The position numbers and the translations under genes are program-made. The notes below the pieces were generated by a model. The model worked only from the letters and a program-made list of their open reading frames with translations, had not been told where the DNA came from and made no database searches. DNA of 64,000 nt from Alistipes putredinis DSM 17216 (GTDB lineage Bacteria; Bacteroidota; Bacteroidia; Bacteroidales; Rikenellaceae), in the NCBI RefSeq assembly GCF_000154465.1, contig NZ_DS499579.1, positions 62,001 through 126,000 on the forward strand, written 5' to 3'. Of the stretch, positions 35,533 through 44,082 are shown piece by piece (the stretch's first letter is position 1; every line of letters starts with the position of its first letter).

Positions 35533-35599
35533 CGTCGAATTTCGACGGATTTAAACATTTTCGACGGAATAGGCTGTATCTTTTCGTCGAAATTCGACG
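35533..35599 (-). promoter_or_regulatory. Paired palindromic operators upstream of the XRE gene
   Basis: CGTCGAATTTCGACG (35533-35547) and CGTCGAAATTCGACG (35585-35599) are 15-bp palindromes with 7-base arms, 52 bases apart start to start. The half-site TTCGACGG lies between them at 35560-35567. The spacing of about five helical turns would suit cooperative binding by the XRE protein. Confidence 0.7.
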
Positions 35600-35605
35600 G
35601 ATTGG

Positions 35606-37270
35606 CTATAATATAAACCAATTTCGTCCATCTGTTCTAATCAATTCCTCGGCTTTCATAACTTTCAATAGATCACCAAGGCTGCGTAGTTTTTGCTCTT
35701 CAGTCTTATTGCTAGGCATTACATCTTTGATGTATTCGTAGATGCCATCACGTTTGGCTCCATCTGATCCAGCATTCTTAAGATATTGCAAAACCATCTG
35801 TTTAATTTTGTCCTTATCAAGTCCTTTTTGCTTGGTGTAACCTTGCAATTGACGAGTGGCTTTAGCAACTCCTAAAGAAATTGTATAATTGGGAGCATCG
35901 CCCTCAATAAGTCCCCTGTTCAGCAAGTCTTTTGCAACATCTTCATGTATGAATCTGCCTTTCTGCACAGCATCGAGAGATATGCAATCCCATAATGATA
36001 GAGTGTTGTCAGTCTTCAATAAATCCGTATATCGTTTATTGATCTCGTTACCATATATGCGTACTACAACTTTCTTTTTTGCCGCATCAATCTCGTAGTC
36101 CGGCATCGGAAAGTGTCTGCGCCATTGTTCATTAAACATTTTCTTGATGCCACGACTTACGGTATCAATCATATTGAAGTCCACCATTGCCTTGCATAGG
36201 CATTCATTGCGGAAATAGGTCTGAGATTCCTCATTTCTCAAAGCATTTTCCAAAGTTCCGGGGATGAAAGTACCGGCGTTGGAATAATATAGGTAGCCGG
36301 GATTCTCAACGAAATTGACACGCTGTTGCATCGTGTAATCTTGATGAGCAATGCAGTTATGAAGTGCTTCGCGTATAGTGTAGTCATCATACTGTTTCAT
36401 TGTATCTGGGAAAAGCGTACCACCAGGCATTTCACGCAAAGTCAGATTTTCAATCTTTGAGAGAATTTCATCTACTGTCAGTATGAATGGAACAGTGAAA
36501 TGTTCGTAGTCCACCACATCTTGATTTGCATCCCTGCGTGTCCAAGTTACCTGAGCGACAACAGGACGCAGTTTAAAGGCTGATTCGTATTTGCCCAACA
36601 ATATGATAGCGGCACGAGTGATGCTTCCATTTCTTGTCAGTCCGCATTTGCCAAGAAATGTCTGAATATCCCAAGCATTTACCTCTGATTCGGGAATACG
36701 ACTATGTACCTTTTTAAACATTTTGCGGGCTTTAGCTATAGCAACTTCGTCAAGGTCATCTATCGTTGCATCAGGAACAATCTGTGCAGACCAATCTGTT
36801 TCGCCAAATATTGGCTCATCAAGAATGACATTCATGCGTTCTGTGGTCAACTCTACAAGAGAATCTTCAATTCGCTGCCATGCTTTGTTATGAGCGTAAA
36901 CAGGCAATTTGGGACGATGCTTGGGAATATGGACTACCCAAACCTTCTTGTTAGTGTCATCGGTAACAAACTCTTCAATATCAAGACCTTCTGTCGAAAG
37001 ATTGATACAGCGTTCCGTTAAACGAAGAATTGCCTTTTGCCGGTCATAGTTATAGGTATCAGTCCCGACAATTTCCAAAGAACTGTCATGTACCCCTATC
37101 ACTAAATGTCCTCCTCCCATATTGGCAATAGCCGACACATATGAGATGATATCGTTTTTCTCATCCCCACAGAATGAGTTCTTCAAATTCTTGAATTCCT
37201 TCCATTCGCAACGAGCATTCTCTTGTGGATAGTTGCGAAGGAGATATTGTTGTAGTTCTGACTCTTGCAT
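35606..37270 (-). CDS. AlbA_2 (Schlafen-like) / GHKL ATPase-type protein
   Basis: The protein has 554 residues. The N-terminal AlbA_2 domain has EWKEFKN and YVSAIANMGGGHLVIGVHD. The middle has an HATPase_c_4-type stretch (TIREALHNCIAHQDYT), and the C-terminal third looks like winged-helix modules. Such proteins are usually called putative transcriptional regulators or ATP-binding proteins. Several relatives occur in defence islands. It starts 2 bases after the DUF1848 stop, so it belongs to the same operon. Its biochemical role here is unknown. Confidence 0.8.
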   Translation of the reverse strand: MQESELQQYLLRNYPQENARCEWKEFKNLKNSFCGDEKNDIISYVSAIANMGGGHLVIGVHDSSLEIVGTDTYNYDRQKAILRLTERCINLSTEGLDIEEFVTDDTNKKVWVVHIPKHRPKLPVYAHNKAWQRIEDSLVELTTERMNVILDEPIFGETDWSAQIVPDATIDDLDEVAIAKARKMFKKVHSRIPESEVNAWDIQTFLGKCGLTRNGSITRAAIILLGKYESAFKLRPVVAQVTWTRRDANQDVVDYEHFTVPFILTVDEILSKIENLTLREMPGGTLFPDTMKQYDDYTIREALHNCIAHQDYTMQQRVNFVENPGYLYYSNAGTFIPGTLENALRNEESQTYFRNECLCKAMVDFNMIDTVSRGIKKMFNEQWRRHFPMPDYEIDAAKKKVVVRIYGNEINKRYTDLLKTDNTLSLWDCISLDAVQKGRFIHEDVAKDLLNRGLIEGDAPNYTISLGVAKATRQLQGYTKQKGLDKDKIKQMVLQYLKNAGSDGAKRDGIYEYIKDVMPSNKTEEQKLRSLGDLLKVMKAEELIRTDGRNWFIL

Positions 37271-37272
37271 AA

Positions 37273-38325
37273 TTACCCAATTATACTTTCACTTTCATCA
37301 TTATGTTTCTCAGCATTTCTGATGACGCATTCTTTACTTGTATTGGCATAGCAGTAGACACAGAAATGACGGCAAGTATTATACATGCCGATGTCTTTGC
37401 TGATCATACATCCACATACCTTACGTTGCCCTGTATCCTTTACATTACGCACCTTTTCTGGTATTGGTGGCAAATTACCAAACAAGTCTTTTTCTGGTAA
37501 TTTCAATGTATGTAGATAATAGACAAGTTCCTTATCGTCAGCAAAAATGCGTTTCATCAATTCGCCATCAATGCAACGATTGTGTTCTATCCCGTATTTT
37601 TCAAGGTCAATATCTTCAGCACAAGTGGCGATTTCAACATCCCAACCATCTTTGTGCCAAGCTTCACGAATCTTTTGAAGACCTTCTACAATTTCTATTC
37701 GTTGAGCAAGGTTGGCTTCGGCATTCTCCACATTCTCCTTTGTAAAGAGCATACTTTCCTTAACAAGATTGTTTTGAACCTTGCGATATGCTTTTACATC
37801 AACGAAACTGAATACAAGCTTATTTGTGTAACCTTTCAGTTTATTTCCAATGTGCCAAATGCGCGTCAAGAGGTCACGAGGAGCAATGTTTGGCGTAATT
37901 ATTAAAGGATCAAAACGCCAGATTACTTTCTCCTTACCAATCATATCAGAAAGTTTCTTGAATGTCTCAACTCTGTTTTCGACAGACGAAACATTAGGCT
38001 CAAAACCTTCTTTTACATAATCGTTGAGTGTAACCTGAAAATAGTAGTGTATTTCTCTTTCGTCAAGCTCATGAAGGTATGGGAGGATCGGCTTTGGGTT
38101 CTTTGTCCAGAAAATCACCACCTTGCAGTTTTTGAACGAAATATACATTTTTTGCTGGTTGAACGGGTTATACCAAGCACAATACCCTTTAGCCAAGCGG
38201 TTGAAGAACCACTTGGCATAAAAAGCAGGAATATCGGTTGAACGACTTGCAGAGACAATGACAGGAGCTGTAGCTTCTACTTGTTCACCTGTATCGTTCG
38301 TGATAATAATTTTACCTGTTGGCAT
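37273..38325 (-). CDS. DUF1848 protein with radical-SAM-like Cys motif
   Basis: The protein has 350 residues. The N-terminal VIVSASRSTDIPAFYAKWFFNRL and a KVVIFWTKNP segment are typical of DUF1848. Near the C-terminus, CRHFCVYCYAN gives CX3CX2C, the spacing of a radical-SAM [4Fe-4S] site, preceded by CGCM. DUF1848 is distantly like spore photoproduct lyase, so a role in DNA repair or nucleotide chemistry is possible but unproven. Its 5' end overlaps the 823-residue gene by 14 bases. Confidence 0.8.
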   Translation of the reverse strand: MPTGKIIITNDTGEQVEATAPVIVSASRSTDIPAFYAKWFFNRLAKGYCAWYNPFNQQKMYISFKNCKVVIFWTKNPKPILPYLHELDEREIHYYFQVTLNDYVKEGFEPNVSSVENRVETFKKLSDMIGKEKVIWRFDPLIITPNIAPRDLLTRIWHIGNKLKGYTNKLVFSFVDVKAYRKVQNNLVKESMLFTKENVENAEANLAQRIEIVEGLQKIREAWHKDGWDVEIATCAEDIDLEKYGIEHNRCIDGELMKRIFADDKELVYYLHTLKLPEKDLFGNLPPIPEKVRNVKDTGQRKVCGCMISKDIGMYNTCRHFCVYCYANTSKECVIRNAEKHNDESESIIG

Positions 38326-40783
38326 AACGATTAAATAAATCTTGCATTAACTGCTCAAAGTACTGTTTATTCTCATAAGTTCCCTCTACGATAGGAGGAT
38401 AACCACCTTTATCATAAAAACACCAATGCTTAAAATGATCAATGGTTGATCTATTATCTATAGGGTTGCCCAATGGATTAGAATAGTATTTACCACCAGG
38501 AGCATAACCTTTTTGAAATGTTATTACCTTTCTGGAAAGCGTTTCTCGCATTTTTATAGGTAGGTAGTTTCTTGAAAGGATAAAATAGTTAACATTTGCA
38601 TCCTCTACAAATTTAGATGATGTTGGATGTATTGGTTTCAGGTTTCGCTTTTCAACACCATCCTGCGAAATAACATTATTTCCTTGTGGTTGTGGATACG
38701 AAGTCGTATTTAAACTTTTAATACTTGAAATCAGTTTCTCAATCTTCTTATACGCAGCATCAGTTGGTTTCAAGAAGTTGTCAAGGATGCTCAAGAACGC
38801 TTCTGGATCTTGCCTTTTACTCTCAAGTTCTATAGCTTTATCAATATTTTCTTTTTGGGTCTTTAAACCTTCTTTACCTACAATCGAATAAATTTTACTA
38901 CGGAATTGTTCTGGTGTATAAGAACCCTCATCTCCTGCAAAATTAACAGCATCAAGAGCTTTGTACGCTTTAGTTGTAGTAATACGTGAGAAACTACTAA
39001 AAATATACATAAAAGCTTTAGGACTTTGAACTATATTTTCAAGTTTAACAGCCTTATTTACCGCCTCAACAACTTTCTGCTGTTTTACAACTTTTGACTC
39101 TACATTATTTTGATTCTCAATAATCTTAGATCCCAACTGACTTTCTACAATAACTGAAGTACTATTGCTCGCTTTGGGTAAGACAGCATCCTTTATTTCT
39201 ATTCCATTAAGCATTCGCCAAACATTACTTGCAAATGATTGATAATAATCCTTATTGCCATTTATCAATACAGACGTAAATGTCTTTGGCAGAGACGTAA
39301 AACCTCTTGTGGCACCATAGATGCCATAAGCTAACTTATAATTACAGAATCCTACTTGTACAAGGTACTCTACCAAGCGATCAATGTTATCGCCTTTCTG
39401 ACAGAATGCAGCAAACGATGAAAGTACATCATTTTCAATAGCGAATAAGTCAAAGGCGGAGTTCTCCTGGAAATGATTAAGTAATGCTCCAACATAAGCA
39501 GATGCAGGATTTGAGTCCCATTTATCTCCAAGCATGTTCCTTAGAATCATACCTCCATTATATGCCTGTGCCAAAGGTTCTTCTACGCCATTTTCTTCCA
39601 TTACAGATTTGTACTCTGCCATAAACTGGGAGCAAATAAGGTTCTTATAGAAAGAACTTTGGTAAGATGTGTCCAAAATATGCAAAGACAGATTATCATC
39701 AACATTCAGCAATTCCTCAATGGCATACTTTTCACGTTGAGCATTATCTTTTGCTTCCAATTTACGAATGGTGCTATTCATATTGTCTATGACACGAGAA
39801 AACGTCTCTGGGGAAACATACTCTAAACAACTCCACAATTCGTTTGCATCATAGACTCTACGAAGAGGAAGTTTGTTACAGAATGCGTCATAAACACCCC
39901 AGTAGTGCAAAAGATTCTTGGCATCTTTTGTAGAAAGACCTTGCGGATTGTCAGACAATTTTAACTCTAATAAATTTTTGTTCCAAATGGTATCTTCATC
40001 TATTGAAGAATAGATTTCATTAAACTCTCTGATTCCATTCAAGATAGCATCGTCTTGTGCCTGAGTGGGTCTTTTATCAGGAGAATTTACAACAGCAGAA
40101 AGCGTGTTACGAAGTTTTCTTGACAAAGCTTTCAATTTGCCAACCTCGTTGCTGACCGAGCTATTAGCACCTATTAGATAACAATAAATGAAACCTTTAA
40201 TTCTGTCTAGCAGAACGTCTCTACTAACATTTATAGGTTCATTCTTGATCTTGAAATTTACATATGAAGGATTCCATAAGAAATCATCTTTTTCAGATTG
40301 AGTAAATAAATCTTTGGCAACGCCAAAAAATGTTTTTTTCTCTTTGGGTTTAACATCTATATTAGGAGCATAAAGCTTATAGAACTTATTCTCTAGGCTT
40401 TGTTCTGCCTTTGACAATACACCCTGACGCTCCTGATAACTATTAAAATAGATACGACAATGAAAAGGGTTAAGGTTGATGGTATGATAGCAGAGATAGG
40501 TCTCTACTCCGTCATGTTCCTTAGCCTTCTCAAAGAATCCATCTTTATAGTCATCAGTTTCTATCTCAATAACCATAGGATAGTTCTCAAGGTCATTTTC
40601 TTCAATCTCGAACCTTGGATATTTACTGTACAATATTATTACTTGCTCTTTGTCGTTCGCGCAGACAGGATAGAAGCGTTTGTTACCAAAGCCGCGTCTT
40701 GCGTAAAATCCTAAGGGCGAAATTGACTCTGAAGACAATATGTTATTGAAATTCAGAGTACAGGTTGGTATGTATAATTTCAT
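38312..40783 (-). CDS. Large protein of unknown family (823 aa)
   Basis: I do not recognise this protein. It has 823 residues, no signal peptide, no membrane helix and no obvious Walker or nuclease motif. The first roughly 150 residues (start MKLYIPTCTLNFNNILSSES) look alpha/beta. The long middle is helical. A Lys/Val/Glu-rich stretch at about 560-600 may be coiled coil. The C-terminus is aromatic (DHFKHWCFYDKGGYPPIVEG). It lies 32 bases after the helicase gene and overlaps the DUF1848 gene, so it works with them. It could be the target-recognition or scaffold part of the system. Confidence 0.7.
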   Translation of the reverse strand: MKLYIPTCTLNFNNILSSESISPLGFYARRGFGNKRFYPVCANDKEQVIILYSKYPRFEIEENDLENYPMVIEIETDDYKDGFFEKAKEHDGVETYLCYHTINLNPFHCRIYFNSYQERQGVLSKAEQSLENKFYKLYAPNIDVKPKEKKTFFGVAKDLFTQSEKDDFLWNPSYVNFKIKNEPINVSRDVLLDRIKGFIYCYLIGANSSVSNEVGKLKALSRKLRNTLSAVVNSPDKRPTQAQDDAILNGIREFNEIYSSIDEDTIWNKNLLELKLSDNPQGLSTKDAKNLLHYWGVYDAFCNKLPLRRVYDANELWSCLEYVSPETFSRVIDNMNSTIRKLEAKDNAQREKYAIEELLNVDDNLSLHILDTSYQSSFYKNLICSQFMAEYKSVMEENGVEEPLAQAYNGGMILRNMLGDKWDSNPASAYVGALLNHFQENSAFDLFAIENDVLSSFAAFCQKGDNIDRLVEYLVQVGFCNYKLAYGIYGATRGFTSLPKTFTSVLINGNKDYYQSFASNVWRMLNGIEIKDAVLPKASNSTSVIVESQLGSKIIENQNNVESKVVKQQKVVEAVNKAVKLENIVQSPKAFMYIFSSFSRITTTKAYKALDAVNFAGDEGSYTPEQFRSKIYSIVGKEGLKTQKENIDKAIELESKRQDPEAFLSILDNFLKPTDAAYKKIEKLISSIKSLNTTSYPQPQGNNVISQDGVEKRNLKPIHPTSSKFVEDANVNYFILSRNYLPIKMRETLSRKVITFQKGYAPGGKYYSNPLGNPIDNRSTIDHFKHWCFYDKGGYPPIVEGTYENKQYFEQLMQDLFNRYANR

Positions 40784-40815
40784 AATTATCCTCGTTTTTT
40801 AGGAGTTGACAAACC

Positions 40816-41844
40816 TCATAGTGTTAATTTGGGACCACTCGTAAGACTCGTATCATAAAGCGAAGTAGGTACATCATCAAAAAGACTGGAAAGATTGCCT
40901 GAGTGCATTATATACAAAGCTCGATAGGTTCTTGTCACGGCCACATATAGTGGATTTCGGTTTGCATCGTCTTCAACAGTACATTCAGGAATGAAAACAT
41001 GTTCAAATTGAAGTCCTTTAGAACTATGGTAGGTCATCATCTTTGGATTGTCTGAAGAAAAATCTAGATCCATAAACTGTCCATACTTAGCTTCAACGTT
41101 TACACCATGATTCTTGAAATATTCATATGCACGCTCTACTTCATCATTGTGTCTAAATAGGATGCCGACATCCTCCATGTTTTTGTTTTGAATAAGCGAA
41201 ATGATGGCATCATACTGTTCAGTAATGTTATTGTACTTGATAATCTTTGGTTTTTCAACACCCTCTTCAGTACAACGCTCTTCAAGTTCGTCACTTTCGG
41301 AATTTAGATACTGTGCAAGACGGGCTATCTTTTTGGGTAATCGATGATTGAACACAAGCTGTTCGACAGGGAACTTAGTAAAATACTGTATATCCTCCAT
41401 TGAAACAGTTTGCTTATCTTTAATAAAAGTATAAAGTTGTTGAGCCGAATCACCATACAACAATAATGCTTTTTTTGCCTTAGAACGGAATAGTTCTATA
41501 TCCTCTTTGGAAAAATCTTGTGCTTCATCCACAATAATATAATCAGCACTTGGACATCCAGCTCTATTCTGCCAATGCCAATGATAATCAACATTTCGTT
41601 GTGGAATACCTACCTGTGAAATGCCATCAGCCATATATTGCATTAGTGCTTTAGTGAACACAATGTAAAGATAGGTACCCTTATGCTCATCTTGTATCTG
41701 TTTTGCCTTCCACAAGGCAAGAATGGACTTTCCACTACCTGCACAACCCTTAACAATGTAGGAGTTATCTGTTTTCTTGTTAATCACCTTTACCTGGTAA
41801 TCATCAAGTTCGGAATCTTTAACGTAAAAACTTCTCTTAGCCAT
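40816..41844 (-). CDS. Compact UvrD/PcrA-like SF1 helicase or ATPase
   Basis: The protein has 342 residues, about half the usual UvrD length. Walker A is GCAGSGKS (33-40), Walker B is IIVDEAQDF (103-111), the SF1 motif III-like GDSAQQLY is at 131-138, TYHSSKGLQFEHVFIP is at 271-286 and YVAVTRTYRALYI is at 300-312. All core SF1A motifs are kept while the 1B/2B inserts are missing. It is 8 bases downstream of the NERD-methyltransferase gene. A DNA translocase role paired with that nuclease is likely. Confidence 0.85.
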   Translation of the reverse strand: MAKRSFYVKDSELDDYQVKVINKKTDNSYIVKGCAGSGKSILALWKAKQIQDEHKGTYLYIVFTKALMQYMADGISQVGIPQRNVDYHWHWQNRAGCPSADYIIVDEAQDFSKEDIELFRSKAKKALLLYGDSAQQLYTFIKDKQTVSMEDIQYFTKFPVEQLVFNHRLPKKIARLAQYLNSESDELEERCTEEGVEKPKIIKYNNITEQYDAIISLIQNKNMEDVGILFRHNDEVERAYEYFKNHGVNVEAKYGQFMDLDFSSDNPKMMTYHSSKGLQFEHVFIPECTVEDDANRNPLYVAVTRTYRALYIMHSGNLSSLFDDVPTSLYDTSLTSGPKLTL

Positions 41845-41852
41845 GATTAGAT

Positions 41853-43919
41853 TTATAGATTTATGTTAAAACTATCAATTATTATTTCATTGTTTTTTGA
41901 ATGGCAGCAAATTGCCCAATCATCATTTTGCTTGTATTTGGTGGAGTGTATGACGTGGATAAGGTTTGCTGTTTCCATCCCTTGCATGATAGCTGTCTTA
42001 AGAGGTTTCTTACACAGCACTCGATAACACACCCTGCTTTCGTCATTTGATTTGTGAGAATGACTTACGTTGAATGTTTGCTGCATAAAGCAAAAGTTTC
42101 TACATCCATCATGACAAGCACACGACAATGGTAAAAGCGTCTCAATGGTTCTGCTTTTACGGACATAGTCATTTATTGCATTATTCATCAATTGAGGATA
42201 GAAGTATCCTGAATGCTCGTCTTTAGTTGTTACATCAAGCATTATAAGCAAACCGTTTTCATGAAGAAAAGCCGTAAGTTTCTTTGCCATTATTGCATAT
42301 GCATTTGTTGGTAGGACTTTTTTAGAAATTAACTCACAAACCATCTTGTCACAGAGGATAAAATGATAATCGTTCTTTCCGAATGCAAGTTTTTCCACGT
42401 CTTCAATTGTGCCTAACGTCTGGCTAAATATACTTAGTTCGACTTGTATATTTTTATTAGGGTTACACTCTACTAAATCCTTGAGTATGGCTAAAGCACC
42501 ATCATTGCCATCTATTGCTGTGATGTTTATCTTTGTATGAGGTAAATGTCTTCCAATTGCTGTAATCAAGCCAAGAATTTCCCCACCTGTACCGCAACCG
42601 TAATCCAATACACTAATCTCATCTTGTTCCAACGTTTTCTTCAGGCATTTATTCTGCAAAAGATTATCAGCAATACAAAACATCTCTGCATAACTGCGAG
42701 GAAAGTAAGTACCAAGATAAACTTTAAGTTCTTCTTCGTTGAGATCAAGATTATACTCATAACGCTCATGCTCTGGAGCATAAATAGCTTGATGTTCATT
42801 GAAAATCTTTTTGTCAAGCCAATGTGGCAGAACCGTTTTTGATTTTCGGAAACAAACGTTCGAATTAGTATTTGACAGTTCTTTTGATTGATGTTCTTCG
42901 ACAACACCAGATGAATTGTCTCCTTCGGTTGCAATTCTCTCGCCTTCTTCCCAAAAGATTGTAGAAGGTGAAATGGCTTTAACAGCATGATTAGTGAACT
43001 TTGCGAGTTTTGCACAATGTTCACCGATGCCATCTGCATTTATTGTCACAACATATTCTTGAGTTAACCTTATTCCGTGTGCTGCAAAAGATGAAGATGC
43101 CCTTGTGCTGTCAAGCACCTTGACTGTAAAATTGTCGAGCTTGAGCGATAATTTTACTATCCTTTTCACAAAATTCGAAAGTGCAATACTATTTTCGTCC
43201 TCGACAACAAAAGAATCAAAGTTTAACATTATCTCTTTTTTCTTTTGTTTTTTCTCTTCAGTGTGGGGCTCGTACTTCTTTATATCTTTGAACAACTCTA
43301 TTTTCTCAATTGGCTCTGCTGGTTTATCATAAGTAGCATTGCTGAATTCCGTCAGGTAGAAGGGATTTAGGTTGAGAGTTTCCGCAAGTTTAACGATTCC
43401 GAGTGGGTCAAGGTCGGTGTGAGGACAAGTGATGTCATCCAACTTTTCAATGAAATGTTCGCTATCAGTAATGTGAAGCCAAGACCTGTTGGTGGCACTT
43501 AAATTGTTCTCCAACTCTATTGGTTGATGGAAAATAATAAGGTGTGGCACATCCTTGATTTGGTTCTTTTCAACACCTAAGACTTTAAGTTCTTTCTTTA
43601 CCGTGGAATGATTTATCCTAGCTTGTTGAAGAACAGTCTTTCTCGAACCTCCCTTAATAATTTTACCATTGTATGTCCATTCTCCATTTTCATTGGCAAC
43701 AACATTACCTCCATAATTTTTGAATTCTATAGAAATAATAGCGTCCTTCTTTATAAAGAGGGCATCTAACTCACATCCAATATTATAGTTGCCTGCGAAC
43801 ACACAGAATTCATTCGAATCCTCATAGTGAGCTTTGAGTTGCTCACAGAGAAACCGAAACTGCTCACGTTCTGCTGTTGTGTCAAAGTTTCCGACTCTGA
43901 ATGTTAAAAGTCCTCCCAT
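41853..43919 (-). CDS. NERD nuclease-SAM methyltransferase fusion
   Basis: The protein has 688 residues. The N-terminal NERD domain (about 10-190) has ELDALFIKKDAIISIEFKN, with the PD-(D/E)XK-like residues Asp52, Glu65 and Lys67. Residues 200-430 are a linker of unknown fold. A Rossmann methyltransferase starts with VLDYGCGTGGE (437-447), and a Cys/His-rich stretch near 600 (CACHDGCRNFC) may bind metal. No NPPY-type DNA-amino-methylase motif is obvious, so the methyl acceptor is not known. It heads the cargo operon, next to the small helicase. Nuclease and methylase in one chain recall restriction-modification logic. Confidence 0.75.
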   Translation of the reverse strand: MGGLLTFRVGNFDTTAEREQFRFLCEQLKAHYEDSNEFCVFAGNYNIGCELDALFIKKDAIISIEFKNYGGNVVANENGEWTYNGKIIKGGSRKTVLQQARINHSTVKKELKVLGVEKNQIKDVPHLIIFHQPIELENNLSATNRSWLHITDSEHFIEKLDDITCPHTDLDPLGIVKLAETLNLNPFYLTEFSNATYDKPAEPIEKIELFKDIKKYEPHTEEKKQKKKEIMLNFDSFVVEDENSIALSNFVKRIVKLSLKLDNFTVKVLDSTRASSSFAAHGIRLTQEYVVTINADGIGEHCAKLAKFTNHAVKAISPSTIFWEEGERIATEGDNSSGVVEEHQSKELSNTNSNVCFRKSKTVLPHWLDKKIFNEHQAIYAPEHERYEYNLDLNEEELKVYLGTYFPRSYAEMFCIADNLLQNKCLKKTLEQDEISVLDYGCGTGGEILGLITAIGRHLPHTKINITAIDGNDGALAILKDLVECNPNKNIQVELSIFSQTLGTIEDVEKLAFGKNDYHFILCDKMVCELISKKVLPTNAYAIMAKKLTAFLHENGLLIMLDVTTKDEHSGYFYPQLMNNAINDYVRKSRTIETLLPLSCACHDGCRNFCFMQQTFNVSHSHKSNDESRVCYRVLCKKPLKTAIMQGMETANLIHVIHSTKYKQNDDWAICCHSKNNEIIIDSFNINL

Positions 43920-44006
43920 TACAAAACATCAATACTATTTTTGTAAACTAAATGATCTTTGTTTCTGTGCTGACTTTTTCGGTTAAGAATTGTCAGTTTT
44001 TGACTA

Positions 44007-44014
44007 CAAAGGTA
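44007..44014 (-). promoter_or_regulatory. -7 box of the cargo operon
   Basis: CAAAGGTA on the plus strand reads TACCTTTG on the minus strand, 87 bases before the NERD-methyltransferase start. The AT-rich stretch 43920-44082 holds no gene. Confidence 0.55.
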
Positions 44015-44082
44015 CATAAAATATAGCAAACACTTGTATGTATAGATATGAATTTGCAATAAATGTATTTACTATAAATCGA

